Assembly: GCA_024229395.1 (NCBI GenBank)
Contig: JAAESM010000042.1
Location: 62,001 to 126,000 of the forward strand
DNA from: Planctomycetota bacterium
GTDB taxonomy: Bacteria; Planctomycetota; UBA1135
DNA length: 64,000 nucleotides
Direction of reading: 5' to 3'
Shown here: positions 47,396 to 57,967 of the stretch, in pieces
Layout: each line of letters starts with the position of its first letter
Numbering within the stretch: the first letter of the stretch is position 1
Translations under genes and position numbers: made by a program
Notes under the pieces: model-generated
What the model was told of the DNA's origin: nothing
What the model saw: only the letters and a program-made list of their open reading frames with translations
Database searches by the model: none

Positions 47396-48763
47396 GTGAA
47401 TCCCCGCGCAATGCTGGCTGCTGTTTGCAGCTTGTTCATCCTGTTTTCTAGCCACGTTCAGGCCCAAGATTCAGGATATTCCCGCACCTACGTAATCCAG
47501 GCCGACGGTGCTTGGGTCGCTCCCGGTGTCCACATCACTCCTGCTTTCGTCAAAGTTAGCGCAGGCGAGATCGTTTGGGTAAGTTCCACCGATCAACGCC
47601 AGGAGCGCACCAGCTTGCTAGGCAAGAAGAGCAAGGATCCATTGATCAAGGTCAAGGGAACGCTCGCGCCTGGCTTGGTCGATGCTTGGACCACCATGAT
47701 GCCAACCGGCTACTCGGGTGACCGTAATACGCGCTCCACACGAGCTGTGTCGGATTCGCTGCCCATGCAAGTGGCCAACGAAGACGAATCGCTGGTCAGC
47801 CAAGTGTTGGCCGCACGGCAAGCTGGGGTTGCTGCAGTGTTCATGTCAGCTGGCCGCAATGGCTGGCAGCGTGGCGTCGGCACAGCAGCTGAGTTCACCA
47901 AGTTGGATTTGCCACAGGCTGTCGGCGAGGGTGTGTTGGAATTTGCGGTAGGAGCGCAAGCCAACGGCGGACTAGACCGAACTTACATAATCGATGAGGT
48001 CGAGGCCGTGTTCTCCGAAGCAAACGGCTGGCGCGATTCCTGGGATGACTTCGATGAGGCCAAGGAAAAGTACGCCAAGGACTTGGAGAAGTATGAGGAG
48101 AAGCTGAAGGAGTACATCGAAGAGAAGAAGAAGTTCGATGAAGAGGCTGAGAAAGCCGGCGCTCAGAAGGAGGGTGATAAGAAGAAGGAGCCCAAAGCAC
48201 CGAAGCGCCCCAAAGTTCCCATGGAGCCGCAGACCAGCGCCGCGCGCGATCTGATCCTGGGAGCCATCGACGGCAAGTACCTGGTTCGCGTTCACGCCGA
48301 TAGCGTCGGCGATATCAGGCGAATCATCGCCTTGAAGAAGGAATACGGCTTGGATTTGGTCATCATTGGCGGAGGCAGTGCTGATCTGCTCGCAGATGAC
48401 TTACGCAAGGCCAGCATCGGAGTCGTCCTGCCTCTTGGCGGTGATCTCCATGCCGCGCCGAATGCTGAGCGCAGCTTGGCGAAGCGTTTCTCCACCTTAG
48501 TGGACGGGGGAGTCGATGTGGCTCTCGCCAGCAGCGGTGCAGAAGGATTGCACATGCTTATGCTGACCCGCGCCGGCGAGCTTGTTGCCGCCGGATGCGA
48601 CAAAAACAAGGTGTGGGACTCGTTAACCATCGTTCCCGCCCGCCTGCTTGGCCTAGATGGCTATGGCAGCCTGCATCGTGGCAAGAGCGCCACGATGGTT
48701 CTGTTTGAAGGCACTAGCCCCTTCGACGCTTCCGCACCCATGAAAGCCCACAAGCCGAAGTAG
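47396..48763 (+). CDS. Exported amidohydrolase-fold protein 1 (HxH lost), K/E-rich helical insertion
   Basis: Signal peptide; TLAPGLVDAWTTMM replaces PGxxDxHxH; IVPARLLGLDGYGSLHRGKSATMVLFEG C-terminal family motif. Confidence 0.8.
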   Translation: MNPRAMLAAVCSLFILFSSHVQAQDSGYSRTYVIQADGAWVAPGVHITPAFVKVSAGEIVWVSSTDQRQERTSLLGKKSKDPLIKVKGTLAPGLVDAWTTMMPTGYSGDRNTRSTRAVSDSLPMQVANEDESLVSQVLAARQAGVAAVFMSAGRNGWQRGVGTAAEFTKLDLPQAVGEGVLEFAVGAQANGGLDRTYIIDEVEAVFSEANGWRDSWDDFDEAKEKYAKDLEKYEEKLKEYIEEKKKFDEEAEKAGAQKEGDKKKEPKAPKRPKVPMEPQTSAARDLILGAIDGKYLVRVHADSVGDIRRIIALKKEYGLDLVIIGGGSADLLADDLRKASIGVVLPLGGDLHAAPNAERSLAKRFSTLVDGGVDVALASSGAEGLHMLMLTRAGELVAAGCDKNKVWDSLTIVPARLLGLDGYGSLHRGKSATMVLFEGTSPFDASAPMKAHKPK

Positions 48764-48765
48764 TC

Positions 48766-49860
48766 ATGCTTCTCACTGCAACTTTGCTACTTGGTTGTGC
48801 TCCGGCCGCAATGCCGGCCCAGCAAACCACCATTCTGCGCCCCGACGCCATTGTCGCTGAAGACGGCAGCCTGCAAGAAGGCATGGCCGTCGTCATTAAA
48901 GACGGCAAGATCGTCGAGGTTGCTGCTTCTCCGAAAGCCACCGGTACTGAAGTCCAACTCAGCGGAGTTTTGGCTCCGGGCATGGTGGATAGTTTCACCG
49001 GGCGCGGCGCTGATCGTTTCCTGACCGAGCAATCCGAGGCCGCAACGCCAGATCTGCTCGCTGTCGACGGACTCGACCTGGATCACCCTGCTTGGCAAGC
49101 CATGCTCGAGCGCGGTGTGACCACCGTGCACATCACGCCGGATCCAACCAACGTCTTGTCTGGTTGGGGGACTGTGGTTTCGGTCGCCGGTGACAGCCGC
49201 AAAGAGCGCGTACTGAAGCAGACCAGTCTGCCGATCGCCTCGCTGTTGCAGTCTTCGGTCAGTGATAACCGCATCGGCCCTACCTCCATGGCGGGCGCCA
49301 TCGAGCGCTTGAACCAGTCGATCGCCAAGCTCGGCATCGAAAGCCTGGATAACTCGGCATGGTTCTTCGTCGAGAACTCCGAAGGCGTTTCGGCTGCCAA
49401 GGAAATCATGAGTACTGCCAAGACTCACCAGTTCCGCATGGTGCTGTGGGGTGATGTGGCTGACTACGGTGGTGCCGCTGCCGGTCAGTTGGTGGGTATT
49501 CCAACATTCGGCAACGGTGCGGTAGCACGGAATGTCGAGACCTGGAAGCGCATGGCGAAGGCCGGCACTTCTTTCGCCTTTGGGTCGCGCGGCGGCTCCG
49601 GCGAGTGGAGCTCCCTGCGCATCTCGGCAATGACCTTGTCGCGCTTCATCGGCAACCCCGGCGCTGCTTGGGCCGCGGTCTCCTCGAACCCAGCCAAGAT
49701 GCTTGGCATGGATGACCAGATCGGCAGCCTCAAGGCCGGTCAACGCGCCGACTTGGTGCTGTGGTCTGCCCACCCTTTGGATGCCTCCGCGGCCGTGCAA
49801 TCGGTCCTGATCGGCGGCAACACTGTTTACCGCGCTCCAGCGCCGGAGGACAAGCAATGA
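48766..49860 (+). CDS. Exported amidohydrolase-fold protein 2 (HxH lost)
   Basis: VLAPGMVDSFTGRG; NPAKMLGMDDQIGSLKAGQRADLVLWSAHPLDASA. Confidence 0.82.
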   Translation: MLLTATLLLGCAPAAMPAQQTTILRPDAIVAEDGSLQEGMAVVIKDGKIVEVAASPKATGTEVQLSGVLAPGMVDSFTGRGADRFLTEQSEAATPDLLAVDGLDLDHPAWQAMLERGVTTVHITPDPTNVLSGWGTVVSVAGDSRKERVLKQTSLPIASLLQSSVSDNRIGPTSMAGAIERLNQSIAKLGIESLDNSAWFFVENSEGVSAAKEIMSTAKTHQFRMVLWGDVADYGGAAAGQLVGIPTFGNGAVARNVETWKRMAKAGTSFAFGSRGGSGEWSSLRISAMTLSRFIGNPGAAWAAVSSNPAKMLGMDDQIGSLKAGQRADLVLWSAHPLDASAAVQSVLIGGNTVYRAPAPEDKQ

Positions 49861-51302
49861 TCCTTGTTTCAGCCCTAACTCTGCTTTGCGCAGCTGCTCC
49901 AGCGGCGCAAGAACCCATGACCCTTGCAGTCGATCGCCTGTACGTCGGCGATGGCGAAGTCATGGAAAACGCTGTGGTCATTCTGGCCGACGGCAAAATC
50001 GTCTCGGTCGCTCCTGGAATCGCCTCTGATGATGCAACGCACGTCGCCGGCGCCACGCTGACTCCAGGTCTGGTCGACGGCTTCTCCTTTATGGGAGTAG
50101 GCGGCGCCACCTTGGAAGAGTCGCGTGAGGTCACTGCTTCCTTGCAGCTTGCCCACCTTGCCGATCTGGATAGTCCATCTTTCCAGAACGCTCTCGATAT
50201 GGGGGTGACTAGCGCTTACCTGTCGCCCGATAGCTTGAACGTGATCGGTGGTATTGGTGCTTTCGTCAAGACCAGTGGTGGTACTCCGGCCAACTTGTTC
50301 GCCGACAACGCCGCCCGCGTGCTGAACCCACGCGCTGGTTTGAAGGTCACCCTGGGTGGTGATCCTTCGCGCGGCAACTACACCCCAGGTGGTCAGTTCA
50401 CGACTAGCTTCAATGCACGTCGTCCGAACACGCGCATGGGAACGGTTTGGATCGTACGTCGCGATTTCTATCGCGCTCATGATTACATGAAGGCTCTTGA
50501 GCAAGGCCTACCTGTTTACGACGCCGACTTGGAGGTCCTCGCATCCGCCTTGCGCGGCGAGATCCCGATCCGCGTGCAAGCACGTCGTTCTCACGATGTC
50601 GAAACCGCCCTGCGCCTGCAGAAGGAGTTGGGGTGGCCCAACATGATCCTGGAAGAAGCCACTGAAAGTCACGCGTTGGCTAAGCAGTTGGTCGAAGCCA
50701 AGGTCCCTGTGGTTTGTGGTCCAGCTTATGACTCCTTGCGCCGTTCGGTCGCAACCGGGCCAACCTCTGCTGAGTTGCACGCCTTGGCGTCGCCAGCACA
50801 GGTTTGCTGTGAAGAGTTGCACGACCACGATGGTGGCGACAACCACTTCACCGAGGAGACTGGCGCTTTCCAGCTCAACCAGTTCAGCCTTGACATGTTG
50901 TTCGTACTCGCACCGCGTTACTCCAGCGCTTACGGCTTTGCTGCCGGTCGCCGCACCGAAGGTCGCGGCTCGACGCCAGCGATGCCAGCTTTGTTGCAGG
51001 CGGGTGGGGTCAACCTCAGCCTAGGTGGCGCCGAATCTCACGATCAAGCGCTCACCGAATCCAGTCTCATCCATCAAGCCCGCTCCGCAGTTCGCTGGGG
51101 CATGGCACCGGCGGATGCAATCGCGTCGATCACTTCGCGCCCCGCAGAGTTGTGCGGCATGGGTGACCAACTCGGTCAAATCGCAGTTGGCTATGACGCC
51201 GACTTAGTTCTCTGGTCCGGCGATCCCCTCGCCGCTGACTCCAAACCTCTTCTCGTGATCCTCGACGGCGCAATCGTTGTCGATAACCGCCCTCAGGAAT
51301 AG
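49857..51302 (+). CDS. Exported amidohydrolase-fold protein 3 (HxH lost)
   Basis: TLTPGLVDGFSFMG; RPAELCGMGDQLGQIAVGYDADLVLWSGDPL; ATGA coupling. Confidence 0.82.
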   Translation: MILVSALTLLCAAAPAAQEPMTLAVDRLYVGDGEVMENAVVILADGKIVSVAPGIASDDATHVAGATLTPGLVDGFSFMGVGGATLEESREVTASLQLAHLADLDSPSFQNALDMGVTSAYLSPDSLNVIGGIGAFVKTSGGTPANLFADNAARVLNPRAGLKVTLGGDPSRGNYTPGGQFTTSFNARRPNTRMGTVWIVRRDFYRAHDYMKALEQGLPVYDADLEVLASALRGEIPIRVQARRSHDVETALRLQKELGWPNMILEEATESHALAKQLVEAKVPVVCGPAYDSLRRSVATGPTSAELHALASPAQVCCEELHDHDGGDNHFTEETGAFQLNQFSLDMLFVLAPRYSSAYGFAAGRRTEGRGSTPAMPALLQAGGVNLSLGGAESHDQALTESSLIHQARSAVRWGMAPADAIASITSRPAELCGMGDQLGQIAVGYDADLVLWSGDPLAADSKPLLVILDGAIVVDNRPQE

Positions 51303-51310
51303 TCCCGAGC

Positions 51311-52660
51311 ATGCGTACTCCAGCACTTCTTCTTACTACTCTTCTGCTTTCAGCTCCTGCCTTCGCGCAGGGTGGCAACGTCGCTGTCCGTGCGGGCAAG
51401 CTCATGAAAGCCGATGGCTCCATCCTCGAAAACGGCACCATGGTCATTGAGAATGGCCGCATCTCTGCACTCGGTGGCGCAGACCTCGAAATCCCCTTCG
51501 ACGTCCTGCTCAACGAGTACCCAGATGCCGTGGTCTTCCCAGGCTTCTACGAAGCACATGCCAGTCGCGGCATGGACCGTGCCAACGAAAACGTACCGAT
51601 CGCACCCTTCCTGAATGTGAAGGATTCGATCGACCCGGTTTCGTTCTTCTTCGAGGACTCGCTGCGCGCCGGCACTGTTGCGATCGGCGTAATGCCTGGC
51701 AACAACACTGTGATTGGTGGTCGTGGTCGCATCGTCGCACCTGCAGGCATGACCATTGAGCAGATGACGCTCGATGAAGGCATGGGCATGAAAGTCGCTA
51801 TTGGTCCCAAGCGCGGTTGGAGTCGTAGCGCTCAGCTTGCTGAGTTGCGCGAGACCTTCGCCAAGTTGGATCGCGATCTTCGCTTCCTCGGTGGCATGCT
51901 GATCGAAAGTGATGCAGCCGCAGCCGACCGCAAGAAGGCCGGCGCCGAAGACGAAGACGACAGCGATGATGGTTACAACTGGGATAGCGCCGGTGGCTTC
52001 GTCCAATACGGCGACGACTTCCCAGGCAAGGAGCTGATCTCCGAAGAAGACTTGGATGATGCCCAGCGTGGCATGGTTCGTGTCCTCAACGGCGAAGAGC
52101 GTCTTTGGATCTGGGCACCAACTGCTTCCGATGTGATGCACGCCAACAAGTGGTTGACCGACTACAACTTGCTCGGCAACTCGGTCTTGGTGATCACTGC
52201 CAACGCATGGAAGGCTGCTGACCTGCTCGCTGAGATGGGCCGCCCAGTCGTCATCGATGGCGACTTGTGGCACGTCGAGCGCGACCCAGTCAGCTGGAAA
52301 GAGATCAAGACCTTCGCGCCGACCAAGCTTCACGAAGCTGGCGTGACCTTCGCGATTTCCAGCGTCTCAAACCGCATGGGCCCTGACCGCTTGGCTTACC
52401 AAGCATCTATGTGTGTCAGAGAAGGTTTGCCACGCAACGTCGCCCTCGCCGCCGTCACTTCGGTACCTGCTTCGTTGTGGGGATTGGACAGTGACCTTGG
52501 TGAGTTCAAGGCCGACGCCGATGGAACCTTCGTGGTCTTCGACAAGGACCCACTGGCCACCGACGCACATGTTCTGGAAGTCTGGATCCGTGGCGTCAAG
52601 AGCTACGACCGCAGCGAGGACATTCGTCTGCAGCGCCTCGAGGAGGGTCGCTTAAAGTGA
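51311..52660 (+). CDS. Exported amidohydrolase-fold protein 4 (HxH lost)
   Basis: VVFPGFYEAHASRGM; VPASLWGLDSDLGEFKADADGTFVVFDKDPLATDAHV. Confidence 0.8.
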   Translation: MRTPALLLTTLLLSAPAFAQGGNVAVRAGKLMKADGSILENGTMVIENGRISALGGADLEIPFDVLLNEYPDAVVFPGFYEAHASRGMDRANENVPIAPFLNVKDSIDPVSFFFEDSLRAGTVAIGVMPGNNTVIGGRGRIVAPAGMTIEQMTLDEGMGMKVAIGPKRGWSRSAQLAELRETFAKLDRDLRFLGGMLIESDAAAADRKKAGAEDEDDSDDGYNWDSAGGFVQYGDDFPGKELISEEDLDDAQRGMVRVLNGEERLWIWAPTASDVMHANKWLTDYNLLGNSVLVITANAWKAADLLAEMGRPVVIDGDLWHVERDPVSWKEIKTFAPTKLHEAGVTFAISSVSNRMGPDRLAYQASMCVREGLPRNVALAAVTSVPASLWGLDSDLGEFKADADGTFVVFDKDPLATDAHVLEVWIRGVKSYDRSEDIRLQRLEEGRLK

Positions 52661-55560
52661 AACCTGCTCGCTTGTTGATCGCCGGTATCGGGGGCGTTGC
52701 ACTTCTTGCAGCAGCCACCTTGTACGGCGATGCAGATCCGCGGCCAGAGGGCCCAGCACCACTCGTCCTGACGGGCGAAGGTGCAGCAACGGCCTATCAT
52801 GCAGCGGAGATTCACACTGCTTCCAAACAGGGCGTGGTAAAGGATGGCTATCTAGTCATCCAAGATGGCAAAGTCGCTGCCGTGCTGGACAGCGCCGAGT
52901 CATTGCCAGCCATGTTGCCGATCGTCGAGTTGGGGAGTGCCCACCTCGCGCCAGGCCTGGTAGCCGCCGACAGTACCGTCGCTGGTACTTACGGCGAGGG
53001 CGACCGATCGATGGCCGCCCACATGTTGGCCGTGGATTCTTTCGATCCATGGGCAAACACCGCCAAGTTGTTGGAGCGTGGAATCACCACCTACTACTTG
53101 TCACCAGACCGTTCGCGTCTGATCGGTGGTCGCGGCGCAGTCGTTAAGGCTGGCGGCGAGAAACGCATGTTGTTGGAGCAGGGTGACCTTCGTGTCAACC
53201 TGACTCCGTCGGCGTGGAACCCACCGGATTACTTCCGACCACCTATGCCACCAACCGCGGAAAACCCGCTGTTGCCGGCAATCGACCAAGCTCCAAACTC
53301 GCGCCCTGGCGCAATGCGTGCTCTGCGTAGTACGTGGGCAGCTTTGGAAGAAGAGGGCATCGAAGCCGACCTGCACCTGCAAGGTCTGCAGGCCTATCGT
53401 GCCTCGGATGCTCCGTTGCGCATTGTCGTGGACACTGCCGATGAAGCCGCTTCTGCTTTGCAGTTGGCAGCTACTTGGGGGCGCCGCGTCGTGCTCGATG
53501 GCTTGAGTCAAGCCGACCGCTCTGAGCTAAAGGAAGTACTCGCTGATTCACGTGCCATCGTGTTGATGGAAGTACCGCTGTTCAGCTCCATGCCGGAGTT
53601 GAACCGTGATTGGCAAGCACCAGCTTCGGATCAAATGGCTGGCCTCACCGACGACGCCATGGTCGCTCTGCGTCCAGGTCGTTACGGTCGCTGGACTTGG
53701 TTGATGGAAGCTGCAAGCAAAGCCGTCGGCACGGGTCTCAGTGAAAGAGCTGCCTTGCGCGGCATCACTGCTGTACCTGCACGTTTACTCGGTGTTGGTC
53801 GTCGTGTCGGTAGCTTGAAGCCTGGCCTTGACGCTGACTTCTTGGTACTCGATTCCGCACCGTTGGATCCAGCTTGCTCAGTGAGCACGGTTTACATCGA
53901 AGGTGCACAAGTCTGGTCGCGCAGTGCGGTCAGTAACCTCGAGACCAATGCTGTGGTCGTGCGCGCTGGAACCTTGTGGACCGGCGAAGGCGCACCTCTG
54001 GAAGGTGGAGTCGAAGTGCTCATGCAAGATGGTCGCATCATTGCTGCAGGTCGCTCGGTGCCATACCCAGCTGGCGTTCGCGTTGTTGATGCCGGTGCTG
54101 ATGCACACATCACTCCTGGTTTCATCGATAGCCGTGGTTTCCTCGGATCGGGTGGTGCACGTCGCATCAACGACCGTGTCGATCTCGGCGCTATCTCGGA
54201 TGGCTCTTACTTCTCGGAGATGTGGCGTCCAGTCGCACAAGCCGGCATCACTTCGATGGTGCTCGGTCAGAACTCCTTTGCATCTGCAGGCAGTCGCGCC
54301 TCAATCGTGAAGACTGCAGTGGCGGAAGGTACTTCAGGCTCACTCGCAGATCACAACGTGGTGTTCTTCGATATCCGCAGCAGTGATCATCTCGCTGCAA
54401 AGGGTGGTCTCGCGCGTCAGTTGAAGACTGGCAAAGGCTACGCCGACAAGTGGACGAAGTACCGCGAGGAACGCGCCAAGTGGGAAGGCGAACAAGCCGC
54501 CAAGGGATCGGATGAACGCGCTTCCCGTGAACGTGACTTGCGTATCCGTCTTGCTCAAGGATCCGCCCCAGCCGTTGAGGAAGAGGTGGTCGAAGAGGAA
54601 GAGGAAGAGGTCGTAGAAGAAGAGGAAGTCGAAGCCACGCCGGTTGATCCGATCAACGGCTTGTGGGAAGGCACCATCGAACACGAAATGCTTCCTGAGC
54701 CGGTTGCCATCAACGTGCGTCTGCACCACGAAGGCAAGCGCGTCACCGCGATCCTCAGTTCCCCAGATGATCCAAGTGGCGAGACCTTCGAGACCGAAGG
54801 CACCTGGGAGAACGATACCATCCACATCGAGATTCCGACCGAGGTCGGCAACGTGATGATCGATGGCATCCTCGATGCACCAGACAGCATGTCGGTGAAA
54901 ATCGAGTTGGCTGGCATGGGTTCGGTCGAGTTCACCATGGCTCGTACCGAGATCGAAGAAGCCGGTGCAGCTCCAGTTGCGCGTAAGAAGGTCAAGGTCG
55001 ATGCAGGTCCACAACCACCAACCACAAGTTGGCAGTTGGAAGGCATGCGCGCCTTGTACGAAGGTCGTGCAGTGGCGGTCGTTGCGGCTTCGCGTCGCGA
55101 TGAGATCACCGAAGCAATCCACATGTTCGCCGAAGCTGGAATCCCAATGCACTTGATGTACGCCGACGAAGCACTCGACGTCGCATCGGTGTTGCGCGAA
55201 AACGGCACCGGTGTGTTGGTCTCGCCAACGGTCACCCAACGTGAAGACAACCGCGATTACGTGCCAGCTGCCGAACTCGGCGCTGCCGGAATCCCGGTCG
55301 CTTTCCAATCCAACGCCGTGATCGGTGCTCGCTTCCTGCCGAGCGTCTTGACCATGGCAACTCGTTACGGTCTCGGTAGTGAGCAGGCTCTTGCGGGTCT
55401 GACTTCCGACGCTGCTGACATGCTCGGCATTGCGGATCGCGTCGGACGCGTGCAAGCAGGCCTTGACGGTGACTTGGTGGTCTTCAACGGCCATCCATTC
55501 GACCTGCGCACCAGCGTCTCCACCGTATTCGTGAACGGCCGGGAGGTCCCACAAGAATGA
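52657..55560 (+). CDS. Double-module amidohydrolase-fold protein 5 (967 aa) with inserted beta domain and acidic linker
   Basis: Two family repeats: HLAPGLVAADST...VPARLLGVGRRVGSLKPGLDADFLVLDSAPL and HITPGFIDSRGFLG...AADMLGIADRVGRVQAGLDGDLVVFNGHPFDL; EEEVVEEEEEEVVEEEEVE linker. Confidence 0.8.
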   Translation: MKPARLLIAGIGGVALLAAATLYGDADPRPEGPAPLVLTGEGAATAYHAAEIHTASKQGVVKDGYLVIQDGKVAAVLDSAESLPAMLPIVELGSAHLAPGLVAADSTVAGTYGEGDRSMAAHMLAVDSFDPWANTAKLLERGITTYYLSPDRSRLIGGRGAVVKAGGEKRMLLEQGDLRVNLTPSAWNPPDYFRPPMPPTAENPLLPAIDQAPNSRPGAMRALRSTWAALEEEGIEADLHLQGLQAYRASDAPLRIVVDTADEAASALQLAATWGRRVVLDGLSQADRSELKEVLADSRAIVLMEVPLFSSMPELNRDWQAPASDQMAGLTDDAMVALRPGRYGRWTWLMEAASKAVGTGLSERAALRGITAVPARLLGVGRRVGSLKPGLDADFLVLDSAPLDPACSVSTVYIEGAQVWSRSAVSNLETNAVVVRAGTLWTGEGAPLEGGVEVLMQDGRIIAAGRSVPYPAGVRVVDAGADAHITPGFIDSRGFLGSGGARRINDRVDLGAISDGSYFSEMWRPVAQAGITSMVLGQNSFASAGSRASIVKTAVAEGTSGSLADHNVVFFDIRSSDHLAAKGGLARQLKTGKGYADKWTKYREERAKWEGEQAAKGSDERASRERDLRIRLAQGSAPAVEEEVVEEEEEEVVEEEEVEATPVDPINGLWEGTIEHEMLPEPVAINVRLHHEGKRVTAILSSPDDPSGETFETEGTWENDTIHIEIPTEVGNVMIDGILDAPDSMSVKIELAGMGSVEFTMARTEIEEAGAAPVARKKVKVDAGPQPPTTSWQLEGMRALYEGRAVAVVAASRRDEITEAIHMFAEAGIPMHLMYADEALDVASVLRENGTGVLVSPTVTQREDNRDYVPAAELGAAGIPVAFQSNAVIGARFLPSVLTMATRYGLGSEQALAGLTSDAADMLGIADRVGRVQAGLDGDLVVFNGHPFDLRTSVSTVFVNGREVPQE

Positions 55561-56753
55561 TTCTTACCACTCTGCTTGCCTTCGCTGCCTTGCCACAGGA
55601 GCCCGTTTCGGAGCTCACGGTCTTCACTGCAGCCAAGGTCTACACCGCCGATGACGCCGGCATGATCAACAACGGCCTAGTCGCCGTTCAAGATGGCGAC
55701 ATCGTTTGGGTCGGTCGCGAGGCCGACGCCAAGATTGGTGAAGGCGTCAAGGTTGTCGATCTCGGTAATGCTTGGTTGGTTCCAGGCTTGATTGAGCCGC
55801 ACAACCACGTCGCCGGTTCGCTGCGTGACTTGAACGACACGGTCTTCCTGACCAATCCGGAACTCCACACCGAAGAAGTGTTGGAGCCTGAGAACCCATA
55901 CCTGAAAGATGCAGTCGCTGGTGGTGTCACCAGTGCGTTGTTCATTCCTGGTTCCGGTTCGAACATGGGTGGTTTCGGAATGCTGGTCAAGACTGCCGGT
56001 GAAACCGTAGAGGACATGGTGATGCGTTCGCCAGGTTCCTTGAAGGTGGCGCAAGCAGGTAACCCGGAGCGTTACTCCTTCGGCGTTGGCCGTGCCTTGA
56101 TGAACTGGAACACACGCGACACCTTCCAGAAGGGGCTGCAGTGGGCTCGTGATTATCAAGATGGCAAGGTCGAATGGGATCCCAAGTGGGGTGACTTTGT
56201 CGGCCTCCAAAACGGCACCGTTCCCGTCAGTGTGCACACACAAATGTTCCAGGTCGCTTTGATGACGGTCACCATGCAGGTCGAGGAACTCGGCTTGCGT
56301 TCCTTCATCGACCACGGAACTTTCGATGCCTTCAAGAACGCCGAATACGTCGCCAAGATCGGCGTGCCGGTGATGAATGGCCCGCGTCAGTTCTGGTTCG
56401 ACCGCAGCACCTCGCAGATTATGGGTTGTGCAGCGGGTTGGATGGAAGCCGACGGCATCACGCTTGGTTACAACACCGATGCTCCAGTGATTCCACAGGA
56501 AGAACTGCCTTTCCAAGCCGCCATGGGTGTGCGTTTGGGTGCAGGCAATGGTCTTGATGCGCTGCATGGCATGACTGCCAACGCAGCCAAGGCGCTGTTG
56601 ATCGAGGACCAGACCGGTCGATTGATTCCTGGCTTGGATGCCGACTTGGTGGCGTGGACTGGTGATCCGGTCGATCCACGTTCGTCGGTATTGAAGGTCT
56701 GGATCGACGGCAACAAGGTCTACGACATCGAAGAGGACGCACGCCGCTACTAA
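55557..56753 (+). CDS. Exported amidohydrolase 6 (metal ligands retained)
   Basis: WLVPGLIEPHNHVAG, VSVHTQ, FIDHGTF, YNTDAPVIPQEELPFQAAMGVRLG. Confidence 0.9.
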   Translation: MILTTLLAFAALPQEPVSELTVFTAAKVYTADDAGMINNGLVAVQDGDIVWVGREADAKIGEGVKVVDLGNAWLVPGLIEPHNHVAGSLRDLNDTVFLTNPELHTEEVLEPENPYLKDAVAGGVTSALFIPGSGSNMGGFGMLVKTAGETVEDMVMRSPGSLKVAQAGNPERYSFGVGRALMNWNTRDTFQKGLQWARDYQDGKVEWDPKWGDFVGLQNGTVPVSVHTQMFQVALMTVTMQVEELGLRSFIDHGTFDAFKNAEYVAKIGVPVMNGPRQFWFDRSTSQIMGCAAGWMEADGITLGYNTDAPVIPQEELPFQAAMGVRLGAGNGLDALHGMTANAAKALLIEDQTGRLIPGLDADLVAWTGDPVDPRSSVLKVWIDGNKVYDIEEDARRY

Positions 56754-57949
56754 TGCTCACTGCTTTCCTCGTCACTGCACTGCTGCAGACTTCCACACCA
56801 GCCGAGCCCGGCATGGTGTTGGATGTGGCGGTCGCGTTGACGATGGAGGAGCGTGAGGTAGTACGCAATGCGCGGATCTTGATTGATGGCAATGGCATGA
56901 TCGAAGAAGTGGGGCGCCAAAGTGAATTGCAGATCCCCAAAGGGTGGCAGCTCTATTCCTACCCAACTTCTTACGCATGGCCTGGCGGCATCGATCTGCA
57001 TTCCCACACCCACACCGGTGGTTGGGGAGACATCAACGACATGGTGCATCCGGATAACCCGGAGTTGCGCACCTTGGATACGATCGTTGCCGATAACCAT
57101 CTGCATCGCATCGGTCGTGCCGGTGGCGTGACTTTGGTCAACGCCATTCCCGGTTCGGGAACCAACATCTCTGGTGCCGGCACCTACATCAAGTTGCGCT
57201 CGCGCGACACCACCGATGAAGTGGTCTTCAAGTACCCCGGTTCGGTCAAGGTCGCTCAAGGTTACAACCCGGAACGCAGTGGCGACTTGGGTGGTACGCG
57301 CATGGGCATGTGGTGGATGTTGCGTTGGTATCTGGATCGCGCCAAGGAAGTGGCCGAAGCCGACACGCTGGATGAGAACCCCAGCATCGCCAGCATCGCC
57401 GGCATCTTCCAACACAAGCATCCTTTCCTCGTGCACACCGCTGGTGCGCGCGATACCTTCGGCACCGTCCGCATGTTTCAGGTAGAAGCAGGGGTGCCCG
57501 TCATCGTCAGTCACGGTAGCTTCAACGGTTACATGGCAGGCGCCGAGATCGCAGCGCTCAAAACGCCGCTCAACATCGGTCCGCGTAACTTCGATTACAG
57601 CTTCAACAACGAGCAGCGCTTCCGCGGCTTGGTCGAGGCTTACGAAAGCGCAGGCAACACTGATATTTCAGTGCAGACCGATGCTGGTGTGATTCCACAG
57701 GAAGAGTTCGTCTACCAGGCGACCTTGGCCGAACGTCTCGGCTGCTCCACGTGGCTCGCACTTGAATCACTGAATGTGAATCCCGCACGGCAAGGCTTGA
57801 TCGATGATCAGGTCGGCCGTCTCATCCCCGGATTGCAGGCCGACATCGTGGTCAGCACCGGACAACCGCTAGACCCGCGGTCCGCCGTGGAACTCGTGAT
57901 CGTAGAAGGTGAAGTCACCTACGACATTCATGAGGGCCAAATCTACTAA
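56753..57949 (+). CDS. Exported amidohydrolase 7 (metal ligands retained)
   Basis: WPGGIDLHSHTHTGG, FLVHTAG, VIVSHGSF, VQTDAGVIPQEEFVYQATLAERLG; TAATG coupling. Confidence 0.9.
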   Translation: MLTAFLVTALLQTSTPAEPGMVLDVAVALTMEEREVVRNARILIDGNGMIEEVGRQSELQIPKGWQLYSYPTSYAWPGGIDLHSHTHTGGWGDINDMVHPDNPELRTLDTIVADNHLHRIGRAGGVTLVNAIPGSGTNISGAGTYIKLRSRDTTDEVVFKYPGSVKVAQGYNPERSGDLGGTRMGMWWMLRWYLDRAKEVAEADTLDENPSIASIAGIFQHKHPFLVHTAGARDTFGTVRMFQVEAGVPVIVSHGSFNGYMAGAEIAALKTPLNIGPRNFDYSFNNEQRFRGLVEAYESAGNTDISVQTDAGVIPQEEFVYQATLAERLGCSTWLALESLNVNPARQGLIDDQVGRLIPGLQADIVVSTGQPLDPRSAVELVIVEGEVTYDIHEGQIY

Positions 57950-57967
57950 CCGTCATCCCCAAATTTG

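Noticed and set aside
48787-49857. 356-aa minus-strand ORF opposite amidohydrolase 2
   Set aside because: Shadow ORF; the plus-strand gene has signal peptide and family motifs.
54340-55554. 404-aa minus-strand ORF opposite amidohydrolase 5
   Set aside because: Shadow ORF with low-complexity antisense composition.
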